DNA of 64,000 nt. It comes from Bradyrhizobium diazoefficiens. Its GTDB lineage: Bacteria; Pseudomonadota; Alphaproteobacteria; Rhizobiales; Xanthobacteraceae. The position numbers were made by a program, and so were the translations under genes. Of the stretch, positions 47,713 to 56,749 are shown one piece after another. The stretch covers positions 1-64,000 of the forward strand of contig NZ_CP067101.1 of NCBI RefSeq assembly GCF_016616425.1, read 5' to 3'. The number at the start of each line of letters is the position of its first letter. The stretch's first letter is position 1. The notes under the pieces are model-generated. The model did not search any database, was not told the origin of the DNA, and saw nothing but the letters and a program-made list of their open reading frames with translations.

Positions 47713-48500
47713 AGCGTCGACTGCCCCGAATAGGACGGCGCCAGCGCCGCCGAGACTTTCCGGCAATAATCGGAATAGGCGGCAGAGGTGCGAAACGCCT
47801 CGCCGCGCGGCTCGACCGTCTCGATGCGGATGTCGGCCTGGATGCGGCCTGGCCGGGCCGTCATCACCACCACGCGCTGCGACAGATAGACGGATTCGAA
47901 CACCGAATGGGTGACGAAGACGACGGTCTTGCCAAGGCTGCGCCACAGCGCAAGCAGATCGTCGTTGAGGCGAAAGCGCGTGATCTCGTCGAGTGCGGCG
48001 AACGGCTCGTCCATGAGCAGAATATCCGGATCGGTGACGAGCGCGCGCGCCAGCGACACCCGCATCTTCATGCCGCCCGAAAGCTCGCGCGGAAAGGCAT
48101 CGGCGAAATCGGCGAGCCCGACGCTGGCCAGCGCCGCGTCGGCACGCGTGCGCGCATCCGCCTTCGGCACGCCCGCAAGCCTCAGGGGCAGCCGCACGTT
48201 CTCGCGCACGCTGCTCCATGGCATCAGGGTCGGCTCCTGAAACACGAAACCGATGCCGTGACCTGGCAGAACATGGCCGGACTGCACCTCGCCCTCACGG
48301 CGCGCCACCCGCACGATCCCGGAGGATGGCGCGCTGAGCTCCGCGATCAGCCGCAGCACTGTCGACTTGCCGCAACCGGACGGGCCCAACAGCGAGATGA
48401 ACTCGCCCTTGCGGACAGTGAGGTCGAACGGGCCGAGCGCCATGACGCCGTTGTCATAGGTCTTCGTCACGCCGCGCAGGCTGACAGCGAGGGCCGTCAT
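47709..48500 (-). CDS. ABC transporter ATPase (SsuB/TauB type)
   Basis: 263-residue ATPase of the nitrate/sulfonate importer family. Walker A is LGPSGCGKSTVLRLI (near residue 42), the signature LSGGMKMRVSLARAL, Walker B ILLMDEPFAALDEIT, and the switch His in VFVTHSVFESVYLSQ. The start 48500 (MTALAVSLRGVTKTYDNG) is chosen by family length; the frame is open to 48641 through the repeat element. It overlaps the permease gene by four bases. Confidence 0.93.
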   Translation of the reverse strand: MTALAVSLRGVTKTYDNGVMALGPFDLTVRKGEFISLLGPSGCGKSTVLRLIAELSAPSSGIVRVARREGEVQSGHVLPGHGIGFVFQEPTLMPWSSVRENVRLPLRLAGVPKADARTRADAALASVGLADFADAFPRELSGGMKMRVSLARALVTDPDILLMDEPFAALDEITRFRLNDDLLALWRSLGKTVVFVTHSVFESVYLSQRVVVMTARPGRIQADIRIETVEPRGEAFRTSAAYSDYCRKVSAALAPSYSGQSTL

Positions 48501-48580
48501 GCTCGCCTCGGCGGCGGGCGAGGTTGAGCGCTCTACCATCGATCGCAGGCTGTGACGAGGCGGGATCTGGCCGCGCTCTT

Positions 48581-48710
48581 CACCTCTCCCCAACGGGGGG
48601 AGGTCGGCGCGAAGCGCCGGGTGAGGGGGCGCAGGTCCCACGAGGGAGCGTAACCCCTCACCCGGATCGCATCTGACGATGCGATCCGACCTCTCCCTTC
48701 GGGAGAGGTG
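48581..48710. repeat. Composite palindromic repeat, copy 2
   Basis: 130-bp element with outer arms CACCTCTCCC and GGGAGAGGTG and inner CCGGGTGAGGGG and CCCCTCACCCGG, the same plan as 6168-6321. It separates the binding-protein gene from the ATPase gene of the ABC operon and could stabilise or attenuate the distal transcript. Confidence 0.8.
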
Positions 48711-48748
48711 AGCGACGCCGCCACACGTTGATCCAGCCGCGACATCTG

Positions 48749-49771
48749 CTAGGGCTTGCTCGGGCGCAGCTCGACGCCGACGCCCTTGTTGACGAAGCGC
48801 AGCGTGTAGGACTTGCGGAAGTCGAGATCGGGCTTCACGACGCCGGCCTTGACCATCTTGTTGAAGAAGGAGGTGTAACGCTCGTCGCTCATGGCACCAA
48901 TGCCGTTCTTCAAGCTGTCGCCGGAATCGACGATGCCATGCTCCTTCATCTTGGCGACGGAATAGGCGAGCAGATCGTCCGTCATCTCGGGATTGAGCTT
49001 CTTGATCATGGCATTGCCGGCGGAATTGTCGCGGTAGATGTAGTTGTACCAGCCGATAATCGAGGCATCGACGAAGCGCTGGACAAGATCCGGCTTCTTC
49101 TCGACGATTTCGCGGCGGGTCTCGATCAGGGTCGAATAGGTGTTGAAGCCGTAATCGGCGAGCAGCAACACGTTCGGCTTGAAGCCGGCGGCCTTCTCCA
49201 CCGCGAACGGCTCGGAGGTGACGTAGCCCTGCATGGCGCTCTTGGGATTGGCGATGAAGGGCTGCGGATTGAAATTATAGGGACGGACGTTCTTCTCGCT
49301 GAAGCCGTATTCGGACTTCAGCCACTGGAAGTAGCTGCCCATGCCCTCCTTGGAGACGAACAGCGTCAGCGGCTTGAGGTCCTCGATCTTGCTGACCTTG
49401 GCATCGGGCTGCGTCAGCATCACCTGCGGGTCCTTCTGGAAGATCGCGGCGATGGTCACGACGGGAACGTTGTTGGCGACCGCATCGAACGACATCAGCG
49501 TGTTCGCGGCCATGAAGAAATCGATCTTGCCGGCGATCAGCAGCATCCGGTTGTTCTCGTTGGGGCCGCCGGGGACGATGGTGACGTCGAGCCCGTATTT
49601 CTTGTAGGTGCCGTCGGCGACGGCCTGGAAAAAGCCGCCATGCTCGGCCTCGGCGACCCAATTGGTGCCGAAGGTGACCTTGTCCAGCGTCTCGGCGCGC
49701 GCCGGAACGCTGCAGACGAAAGCGGCCATCAGGCCGGCCGTTAGCGCTCGCCGCAGATGAAAGGGGGTCAT
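48749..49771 (-). CDS. ABC transporter substrate-binding protein (NMT1/THI5-like)
   Basis: 340-residue periplasmic protein with signal peptide MTPFHLRRALTAGLMAAFVC then SVPARA. The NMT1 fold shows KVTFGTNWVAEAEHGGFFQA (near residues 31-50), NNRMLLIAGKIDFFMAANTL, and ALSP-like C-terminal helices. Relatives bind pyrimidines, sulfonates, riboflavin or taurine; the FGTNWVAEAEHGGFFQA start is closest to the pyrimidine-precursor/riboflavin-type THI5 group but this is weak. A GGAG site lies before the ATG. Divergent from the creatininase gene, and upstream of the ATPase and permease genes. Confidence 0.9.
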   Translation of the reverse strand: MTPFHLRRALTAGLMAAFVCSVPARAETLDKVTFGTNWVAEAEHGGFFQAVADGTYKKYGLDVTIVPGGPNENNRMLLIAGKIDFFMAANTLMSFDAVANNVPVVTIAAIFQKDPQVMLTQPDAKVSKIEDLKPLTLFVSKEGMGSYFQWLKSEYGFSEKNVRPYNFNPQPFIANPKSAMQGYVTSEPFAVEKAAGFKPNVLLLADYGFNTYSTLIETRREIVEKKPDLVQRFVDASIIGWYNYIYRDNSAGNAMIKKLNPEMTDDLLAYSVAKMKEHGIVDSGDSLKNGIGAMSDERYTSFFNKMVKAGVVKPDLDFRKSYTLRFVNKGVGVELRPSKP

Positions 49772-49811
49772 AATGGCACTCCGTCGATCGCTTCTGGGCC
49801 AATCGCGTCTG

Positions 49812-49823
49812 GCCCATATGGGC
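49812..49823. promoter_or_regulatory. 12-bp palindrome in divergent promoter region
   Basis: GCCCATATGGGC is a perfect palindrome 41 bases upstream of the binding-protein start and 103 bases before the creatininase start. It is a candidate operator for both transcripts. No regulator is adjacent. Confidence 0.45.
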
Positions 49824-49925
49824 ACAACGCGATAAAACCGCATGACATTCGGGGACGCGAGCCGGCGAGGCCTACGTCCCCTGATACCCCAAATTACGTG
49901 ACAAATTCGGGCAAAGAAACCCACG

Positions 49926-50732
49926 ATGATGCCGTCCCGCGATTGGACCGAGATCCGCTGGGCCGATGCACCCCCTGCGGAGACGTCGCGCTGGATCGCG
50001 GTGCTGCCGCTGGCGGCGACCGAGCAGCACGGCCCGCATCTGCCGCTTGCAACCGACGTGCTGATCGCGGACGCCTATCTGGCGCGCGTGCGCGAGCTGT
50101 TGCCCGCGGCCGTTCCGGCCAGTTTCCTGCCCGTTGAACCGGTCGGGATTTCCACCGAGCATATCGATTATCCCGGCACGCAGACGCTGCCGGCCGACGT
50201 CGCGCTGAAGCGATGGACTGATATCGGCGAGGACATCGCGCGGCGCGGGGTGAAGAAGCTCGTCATCATCACCAGCCATGGCGGCAACAGCGCGGCGATG
50301 ATGCTGGTGGCACAGGATCTTCGCGCGCATCGCAAGCTCTTTGTGGTGACAACATCCTGGTCGCGGCTGTCGGGCGCTGACAAATTGTTCCCGGCCGACG
50401 AAGTGCGCCACGGCATTCATGGCGGCGCCATCGAGACCTCGATCATGCTGGCGCGCTATCCCGATCAGGTGCGTCAAGATGCAATCGCGGATTTTCCCGC
50501 AAGCAGCATCGCACTGGAAGAGCAGTATCGCTGGCTGTCGACGCAACGGCCCGCGCCATTCGCCTGGCAGGCGCAGGATTTGAACGCCAGCGGCGCGATC
50601 GGCAATGCGACATTGGCCGTCGCGGAGAAGGGCGAGCGGTTGATCGACCAGGGCGCGACGGCCTTCTGCGAGTTGCTCACCGAAGTCGATAACTTCGACG
50701 CGAACCGGCTCGCCAAGGGACCCCTCGGCTAG
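49926..50732 (+). CDS. Creatininase family hydrolase
   Basis: 268-residue metallohydrolase of the creatininase/MftE fold, which opens cyclic or linear C-N bonds. Motifs are LPLAATEQHGPHLPLATDVL (near residues 26-45, Glu and His metal ligands), GISTEHIDYPGTQTLPADV, KLVIITSHGGNSAAMMLVAQ and RHGIHGGAIETSIMLARYP. All ligand-type residues are present. Divergent from the ABC binding-protein gene, with a common 154-base gap. Possible link to the transported compound is inference. Confidence 0.9.
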   Translation: MMPSRDWTEIRWADAPPAETSRWIAVLPLAATEQHGPHLPLATDVLIADAYLARVRELLPAAVPASFLPVEPVGISTEHIDYPGTQTLPADVALKRWTDIGEDIARRGVKKLVIITSHGGNSAAMMLVAQDLRAHRKLFVVTTSWSRLSGADKLFPADEVRHGIHGGAIETSIMLARYPDQVRQDAIADFPASSIALEEQYRWLSTQRPAPFAWQAQDLNASGAIGNATLAVAEKGERLIDQGATAFCELLTEVDNFDANRLAKGPLG

Positions 50733-51121
50733 CTCATATGCCTGCTACTGATCGAGTACCTGAGGCAGATCTCGCGTGGATTCCTGCGTCCAACACCGGC
50801 GCCTCATCCACCCCCCGTGTCGTGCCCCCCCCGACCCGCCCGGCTGCCCCCCGGGCGGCTCATTATTTCGGGGCCTCGGGAATTGTTGCGGTGCCGTCAC
50901 ACAGCGATGCGAACCATCGGCTGCGGCAAACCGCACCAGTTGCTATTGCGAATTAATCGCAATAAGGTTTGCAGAGGCACAGGAACTTGGGAAGAAGTCG
51001 CGTCGAATCGAGATCATCTCGGCCGGTCGCGCGGACAACCGGAACCTGATGACAGGCGCGCTGCGAATCGGCAGGGATATCGCGGCGGCCAGGATACATT
51101 CGCGTTTTGGGGGCGTGCGTT
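50733..51121. other. 389-base gap without a recognised gene
   Basis: C-rich tracts (for example CCCCCCCCGACCCGCCCGG around 50826) and short open frames without protein features. The promoter of the porin gene should be in the right half, but no convincing -35/-10 pair could be fixed. Confidence 0.5.
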
Positions 51122-53116
51122 TTGACGTTGAGAGGACACCGGTACTTGCGGACGGCCGCGGCGATTGCCTCGGGCGTGCTGGCTTTCCCCGCCACCGGCC
51201 ACGCGGCCGATCTGCCGCTGAAGGCTCCAGTGCTGAAGGCGGTCTATGACTGGACCGGTTTCTATATCGGCGCGCATGCCGGCTACGGCCGCGGTTCGTC
51301 GCGCTTTGCGCTGAACGACGGCACAGGGATCAACGACAGCGGCGTCTTCAGCGGCATGATCGGCGGCGTGCAGGCCGGCTACAACTACCGGCTCAACGCC
51401 GGCTGGCTGGTCGGCGTCGAGGGCGATTTCTCGTTTCCGAGCTACATCACGTCCAACTCGATCGTGTCCGTCCTGGCGACGCCCGCCAACACCGTCACGC
51501 AGCAATGGGACTACACCGCGAGCCTGCGCGGCCGCGTCGGCTACACCAGCGGTCCGTGGCTGGTCTACGCCACCGGCGGCTTTGCCTGGATGGGCGAGCG
51601 CTATTTCGACGCGCCGGCCTCCGGCGCTGAGATCCCGAAAATCCTGAACACACGGCCCGGCTGGATCGCGGGCGCCGGTGTCGAATACGGCTTCGCGCCG
51701 CATTGGAGCGCACGGCTCGAATATCTCTACAGCCGTTTCGACGGCGCCGATGTCGCCTTCTCCACGGGCGCCCAATACACCTCTTCGTCGCTCGACGTCC
51801 AACAGGTCAGGCTCGGCCTCAACCGCAAGGTCGATTGGCCGGGCATGCCGAGCTACGATCCGAAGAGCTCCCTGATCGACACCGAATCCGATCGCTGGGA
51901 GATCCACGGCCAGAGCACTTATCTGCCGCAAGGTTATCCGTCGTTCCCCGCACTCTATACCGGACCGAACTCGCTCACGCCGTCGAGGCAGGCCAAGGCG
52001 ACGTGGAGCAACAGCCTGTTCCTGAACGCGCGGCTGTGGGACGGCGGCGAAGTCTATTTCAATCCCGAGCTGCTCCAGGGCTTTGGACTGAACGACACGG
52101 TCGGCGCGGCGGGCTTTCCGAACGGCGAAGCTCAGAAATCGAACTTCCCCTATCCGCATTACAACACCTCGCGCCTGTTCGTGCGACAGACCTTCGGTTT
52201 CGGCGGCGAGCAGGAAGAGCTCGCGAGCGGTCAGTTGCAACTGGGACAGAAGGTCGACGTGTCCCGCCTCACCGTGCAGGCCGGCAAGTTCGCGGTGATC
52301 GACGTGTTCGACGGCAACGCCTACGCCAAGGACACCCGCAAGGACTTCATGAACTGGTCGCTGTGGGCACCGGGCGCCTTCGACTATTCTGCCGACAAGG
52401 TCGGCCTCACCTATGGCGTCACCGCCGAGCTCAACCAGAAGCAATGGGCGCTGCGTGGCGGCTATTTCCTGATGGTCTCCGAGTCCAATTCAAATCATTT
52501 CGACACCAGGGTCGGAGAGCGCGGCCAGTACGTCCTCGAGCTCGAGACGCGCTTCTCGCTGTTCGGCCAGCCCGGCAAGCTCAGGACCATGGGCTGGCTC
52601 GACAGCGCCAATATGGGCAGCTTCCGCGAGACGCTGGACAATCCCGCGCTGAATCTCGACATCGCGCAGACCCGGCGCGGCCGGGTGAAATATGGCTATG
52701 TGCTGAACCTCGAGCAGGCGATCACCGACGATGTCGGACTGTTCGGCCGCTGGAGCTGGAACGACGGCAAGAGCGAGACACTTGCCTTCACCGACATACA
52801 TCGCAGCCTGTCCGGCGGTCTGTCGATCAAGGGCACGAAATGGGGCCGGCCCGACGACGCGATCGGCGTCGGCGGTGCGATCAACGCGATTTCGCAGGAC
52901 TACCGGGACTTCCTCGCCGCCGGTGGCCTCGGCGTGCTGATCGGCGACGGTGCGCTCAACTACCGCAAGGAGCGCATCCTCGAAACCTATTACGCCTACG
53001 CGCTGAACGGGAATCTCACGCTCACCGCGGACTACCAGCTCATCGTCAACCCCGCCTACAATGCCGACCGCGGCCCGGTGTCGGTATTCTCGGGCCGGCT
53101 GCACGGCGAGTTCTGA
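51122..53116 (+). CDS. Fused outer-membrane protein: Omp25-like barrel plus OprB-like carbohydrate porin
   Basis: About 664-residue outer-membrane protein. After the signal peptide (MTLRGHRYLRTAAAIASGVL then AFPATGHA) comes ADLPLKAPVLKAVYDWTGFY then IGAHAGYG, the start of the rhizobial Omp25/RopB eight-strand barrel, ending near residue 235 with the strand SSSLDVQQVRLGLNRKV. The rest (about 245-664) is a carbohydrate-selective porin of the OprB family: GFGGEQEELASGQLQLGQKV, VQAGKFAVIDVFDGNAYAKD, YGYVLNLEQAITDDVGLFGR and DYQLIVNPAYNADRGPVSVF. Two barrels in one chain are unusual. There is no ATG start: TTG 51122 was chosen for its basic n-region; 51107 and 51146 (the latter with AGAGGA upstream) are alternatives. 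Confidence 0.85.
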   Translation: MTLRGHRYLRTAAAIASGVLAFPATGHAADLPLKAPVLKAVYDWTGFYIGAHAGYGRGSSRFALNDGTGINDSGVFSGMIGGVQAGYNYRLNAGWLVGVEGDFSFPSYITSNSIVSVLATPANTVTQQWDYTASLRGRVGYTSGPWLVYATGGFAWMGERYFDAPASGAEIPKILNTRPGWIAGAGVEYGFAPHWSARLEYLYSRFDGADVAFSTGAQYTSSSLDVQQVRLGLNRKVDWPGMPSYDPKSSLIDTESDRWEIHGQSTYLPQGYPSFPALYTGPNSLTPSRQAKATWSNSLFLNARLWDGGEVYFNPELLQGFGLNDTVGAAGFPNGEAQKSNFPYPHYNTSRLFVRQTFGFGGEQEELASGQLQLGQKVDVSRLTVQAGKFAVIDVFDGNAYAKDTRKDFMNWSLWAPGAFDYSADKVGLTYGVTAELNQKQWALRGGYFLMVSESNSNHFDTRVGERGQYVLELETRFSLFGQPGKLRTMGWLDSANMGSFRETLDNPALNLDIAQTRRGRVKYGYVLNLEQAITDDVGLFGRWSWNDGKSETLAFTDIHRSLSGGLSIKGTKWGRPDDAIGVGGAINAISQDYRDFLAAGGLGVLIGDGALNYRKERILETYYAYALNGNLTLTADYQLIVNPAYNADRGPVSVFSGRLHGEF

Positions 53117-53240
53117 GCAGCACAGTCAAGGTTCCGGTGCGACAATTTGAGTCGGAACCCGGCAAATTGCATGGGGAATTCATATATGAAGGCCTTGGTC
53201 CGGCGTCCGCCGGGCCAAGTTTCTCTTTCCCTTGCGCACA

Positions 53241-54536
53241 ATGCTCTCCGTCGAACTCGTCATCGTCGTCGTCCTGATCGTCATCAATGGCCTCTTGTCC
53301 ATGTCCGAGCTGGCCGTGGTCTCGTCCCGCCCGGCCCGGCTGTCGCTGCTCGCCGCCAAGGGCGTGCGCGGTGCCGAGCGGGCGCTGCGGCTTTCGGCCG
53401 ATCCCGGCAGATTCCTCTCGACGGTGCAGATCGGCATCACGCTGGTCGGCGTTCTCTCCGGCGCGTTCTCCGGCGCAACGCTCGGACAGCGGCTGACGCA
53501 GCGGCTGGTCGAGCTCGGCCTGTCCCTGGGCATTGCCGACATCGTCGGCGTCGGCATTGTCGTCACGCTCATCACCTACGCCACCCTGATCGTCGGCGAG
53601 CTGGTGCCGAAACAGGTGGCGCTGCGCGACCCCGAAAGCATCGCGGTCAGGGTCGCGCCCGCGCTGCACGTTCTGGCGCGGATCTCGCTGCCGCTGGTTT
53701 TCCTGCTCGATCTCTCCGGCAGATTGATTCTCTCGCTGCTTGGCCGCGGCGGCAAGGCCGAGGAAAAGGTCTCCGAGGACGAGATCCACCATCTCGTCAG
53801 CGAAGCCGAGAGCGCGGGCGTGCTGGAGTCGGGCGAAAAGGAGATGATCGCAGGCGTGATGCGGCTCGGCGACCGGCCGGTCGGCGCGATTATGACGCCG
53901 CGCACAGAGGTCAACGAGATCGACCTGAACGATGCACCGGAAAGCATCCAGGCGGTCATTGCGAAGAGTCCGCATTCGCGCTTTCCGGTCTCGGACGGCG
54001 ACCGCGACAAGCCGATCGGCGTGCTCCAGGCCAAGGACCTGCTGGTCGCCTACATGAACGAGCGTACGCCGGATTTGCGCGCGCTGGTGCGCGAGGCGCC
54101 CGGCATTCCCGCATCGGCGGATGCCCGCGACGTGCTGGCGATCCTGAAGGCTGCACCGGTGCATGTCGGCCTCGTCTATGACGAGTATGGCGGCTTCGAA
54201 GGCATCGTGACGACGGCCGACATCCTCGAATCGATCGTCGGCGCCTTCCATTCCGAAGAGGGCCCGCCGGAGCCGGCCTACGTCAAGCGCACGGACGATT
54301 CACTGCTGATCTCCGGCTGGATGCCGGTCGACGAATTCGGCGAGCTGCTCGGCGTCGAATTGCCGCCGCACCGCTACAACACGGTCGCGGGCCTGGTGCT
54401 GCAACAATTCAGCGTGCTGCCTGACGTCGGCGACGCCTTCGACTTCGGCGGCTGGCATATCGAGGTGGTCGATCTCGACGGACGCAGGATCGACAAGATC
54501 CTGGCGACGCGGCTGAGTGAGCAGGCGGCAGCGTAA
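53241..54536 (+). CDS. CNNM/CorC (HlyC-type) family membrane protein
   Basis: 431-residue inner-membrane protein, related to CNNM Mg2+ transporters and often called hemolysin. The DUF21 membrane domain has about four helices in residues 1-165 (SVELVIVVVLIVINGLLSM then SELAVVSSRPARLS, GIADIVGVGIVVTLITYATL). A CBS pair spans about 210-335 (GDRPVGAIMTPRTEVNEIDL, PIGVLQAKDLLVAYM, VYDEYGGFEGIVTTADILES). The CorC_HlyC domain is C-terminal (about 345-425). It is probably a Mg2+ or Co2+ efflux or homeostasis protein. No haemolytic activity is implied. Confidence 0.92.
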   Translation: MLSVELVIVVVLIVINGLLSMSELAVVSSRPARLSLLAAKGVRGAERALRLSADPGRFLSTVQIGITLVGVLSGAFSGATLGQRLTQRLVELGLSLGIADIVGVGIVVTLITYATLIVGELVPKQVALRDPESIAVRVAPALHVLARISLPLVFLLDLSGRLILSLLGRGGKAEEKVSEDEIHHLVSEAESAGVLESGEKEMIAGVMRLGDRPVGAIMTPRTEVNEIDLNDAPESIQAVIAKSPHSRFPVSDGDRDKPIGVLQAKDLLVAYMNERTPDLRALVREAPGIPASADARDVLAILKAAPVHVGLVYDEYGGFEGIVTTADILESIVGAFHSEEGPPEPAYVKRTDDSLLISGWMPVDEFGELLGVELPPHRYNTVAGLVLQQFSVLPDVGDAFDFGGWHIEVVDLDGRRIDKILATRLSEQAAA

Positions 54537-54549
54537 GTTGGAATCTCCC

Positions 54550-54717
54550 CTGTCGTCCCGGACAAGCGCGCCTCAAGCGCGCGCCGATCCGGGACCCATA
54601 CTCCCAGGAAGCGGTTTGGCGAAGATTTGACGTTCGGTACTGCTAGCTAGCAACTGCAAGCGATAGATCACGCGGTATGGGTCCCGGATCGGCGCTTACG
54701 CTTGTCCGGGACGACAG
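54550..54717. repeat. 168-bp inverted-repeat element (MITE-like)
   Basis: CTGTCGTCCCGGACAAGCG (54550 on) pairs with CGCTTGTCCGGGACGACAG (to 54717), and GGGACCCATAC pairs with GTATGGGTCCC. The centre of about 75 bp is non-coding. It lies between the CorC-like gene and the glutamate-synthase-like gene and has the same outer arms as 32654. Confidence 0.85.
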
Positions 54718-54759
54718 CTGAATTTTTTGGCGCGAGAATAGCTCCCTTGCCGGCGGCGC

Positions 54760-56385
54760 TCACAGCGTCGGCTGGAACGTATCGGCCTGCGCCATCAGCC
54801 AGGCGTCGCGGAAGCGCAGGTCTTCCGTGCCTTCGAGCAGCTCGCCCGGGCGCAGCGCCGGATAAAGCTGCGCGAAGGATTGGACCTGGGTCGTGGACGT
54901 CCGTTGGCTGAAATGGATCGGGCGCAGCTGCTGCGGATGCTCCAGGCCCGCCGCGGCGATCAACTCGGTCAGCGAATGCAGCGTCGCGTGGTGATAATTG
55001 TGCACGCGGTCGATCTTGAGCGGCACGTAGAGCGCACGGGCTCGCGTCGGATCCTGCGTCGCCACCCCGGTCGGACAGCGGTCGGTGTGGCAGCTCAGCG
55101 ACTGGATGCAGCCGAGCGAGAACATGAAGCCGCGCGCCGAATTGCAATAGTCAGCGCCGATCGCCATCGCCCGCGCCATGTCGAAGGCGGTGGCGATCTT
55201 GCCGGAAGCACCGATCCTGACGCGGTCGCGCGCATTGATGCCGATCAGCGCGTTGTGGACGAAATTGACGCCCTCGCGCATCGGCATGCCGAGATGATCC
55301 ATGAACTCCAGCGGCGCCGCGCCGGTGCCGCCCTCATTGCCGTCGACGACGATGAAGTCCGGATAGATGCCGGTCTGAAGCATCGCCTTGCAGATCGCCA
55401 GGAATTCCCAGGGATGGCCGATGCAGAGCTTGAAGCCGGTCGGCTTGCCGCCGGAGAGGCGGCGCATCTCGGCGATGAACTGCATCATGCCGGTCGGGGT
55501 GGAGAAGGCGCGGTGCGAAGCCGGCGAGATGCAGTCCTCGCCCATCGCGACGCCGCGGATCTTGGAGATCTCCTCCGAGACCTTTGCCGCCGGCAGCACG
55601 CCGCCATGGCCGGGCTTGGCCCCCTGGCTGACCTTGAGCTCGACCATCTTGATCTGGTCGTCGCCGGCGACGCGCGCGAACGCTTCGGGATCGAAGGTGC
55701 CGTCGAGACGACGGCAACCGAAATAGCCGGAACCGATCTCCCAGATGATGTCGCCGCCCATCTCGCGATGATAGGGGCTGACGCCGCCCTCGCCGGTGTC
55801 GTGCGCGAAGCCGCCCTTCCTGGCGCCGGCGTTCAGCGCGCGCACCGCATTCGGGCTGAGCGCGCCAAAGCTCATCGCGGAAATGTTGAACACCGAGGCC
55901 GAATAGGGCTTCTTGCAGTCGGGGCCGCCGATGCTGATGCGGAATTTCTCCGCGGCATGCGTCTTCGGCGACACCGAGTGATGCATCCACTCGTAGCCCT
56001 GGCGGTAGACGTCCTCCTGGGTGCCGAACGGACGCTTGTCGAGCTCCATCTTGGCGCGCTGATAGACCACCGCGCGGGTGTCGCGCGAGAACGGCATGCC
56101 GTCCTTCTCGCTCTCGAAGAAATATTGCCGCATCTCGGGGCGAATCTCTTCGAGCAGGAAGCGGATATGCGCCGAAATCGGATAGTTGCGCAGCACCGCG
56201 TGGCTCTTCTGCAGGAGATCGCGGACGCCGAGCAGCGTCAGCGCGCCGAAAATCAGGATCGGCACCAGCAGGATGTCGAAGATCTTGCGGTCGGCGATAC
56301 CGATTCCGATCAAGAGCGCGGTGACGACCGCGCAGATCGTCAGCACGATGAAGCGCGGCGAGAATGGCAGCAGCAGGGTTTCCAT
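54760..56385 (-). CDS. FMN-binding glutamate-synthase-like membrane protein
   Basis: 541-residue protein. Two membrane helices at the N-terminus (ETLLLPFSPRFIVLTICAVV and ADRKIFDILLVPILIFGALT) are followed from about residue 90 by the glutamate synthase FMN/FeS central domain, with AHDTGEGGVSPYHREMGGDI, FGCRRLDGTFDPEAFARVAG, GIYPDFIVVDGNEGGTGAAP and the cysteine cluster CIQSLSCHTDRCPTGVATQD. It lacks the glutaminase domain, so it is not a complete glutamate synthase. Similar stand-alone proteins are common in proteobacteria and not well characterised. Start 56385 has AAGAGGGG upstream. Confidence 0.9.
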   Translation of the reverse strand: METLLLPFSPRFIVLTICAVVTALLIGIGIADRKIFDILLVPILIFGALTLLGVRDLLQKSHAVLRNYPISAHIRFLLEEIRPEMRQYFFESEKDGMPFSRDTRAVVYQRAKMELDKRPFGTQEDVYRQGYEWMHHSVSPKTHAAEKFRISIGGPDCKKPYSASVFNISAMSFGALSPNAVRALNAGARKGGFAHDTGEGGVSPYHREMGGDIIWEIGSGYFGCRRLDGTFDPEAFARVAGDDQIKMVELKVSQGAKPGHGGVLPAAKVSEEISKIRGVAMGEDCISPASHRAFSTPTGMMQFIAEMRRLSGGKPTGFKLCIGHPWEFLAICKAMLQTGIYPDFIVVDGNEGGTGAAPLEFMDHLGMPMREGVNFVHNALIGINARDRVRIGASGKIATAFDMARAMAIGADYCNSARGFMFSLGCIQSLSCHTDRCPTGVATQDPTRARALYVPLKIDRVHNYHHATLHSLTELIAAAGLEHPQQLRPIHFSQRTSTTQVQSFAQLYPALRPGELLEGTEDLRFRDAWLMAQADTFQPTL

Positions 56386-56674
56386 GATCCCCTCTTCCGC
56401 CAGCGGCAGGCGTTTGGAAGATGGACCGTAGGGGGATTCCTGCGTCTTGTTGTCGTCGGCCACGATTCCCATCCTCTCGCCAGCATGAGGCGGTACGATA
56501 CGCCTGCGCCTGTCATACGGATATGACGCGGCCATTGTTTCAGGCTAGCGAATTCGGCCGAGACAAATCAATCGGTCCGATGGGCGGGTTGCTGCAATGC
56601 AATAGAAAATGGGAGGATGGGTGAAGTTGCTGCAGCCAGCAGGCAATGGAGCACGCCCCGGCCGGGTTCAGCTG

Positions 56675-56702
56675 TCGTCCCGGGCGGCTTGTCCGGGACG
56701 AC
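56675..56702. repeat. TCGTCCCGG hairpin
   Basis: TCGTCCCGGG (56675 on) pairs with TCCGGGACGA (to 56702), the same outer arm as at 32654 and 54550. It lies 48 bases beyond the ferredoxin-NADP reductase stop and may help to end its transcript. Confidence 0.6.
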
Positions 56703-56749
56703 GAGCAATTGCGAGGCGAAGCTGTCCCGGGTTGGCGGGACAACAGAGC

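Noticed and set aside
53241..54536. Haemolysin
   Set aside because: The common name is historic; DUF21-CBS-CorC architecture points to a divalent-cation homeostasis protein.
54760..56385. Large subunit of glutamate synthase
   Set aside because: The glutaminase domain and the C-terminal GXGXG domain are missing, and two membrane helices are added, so it is a different, stand-alone family.
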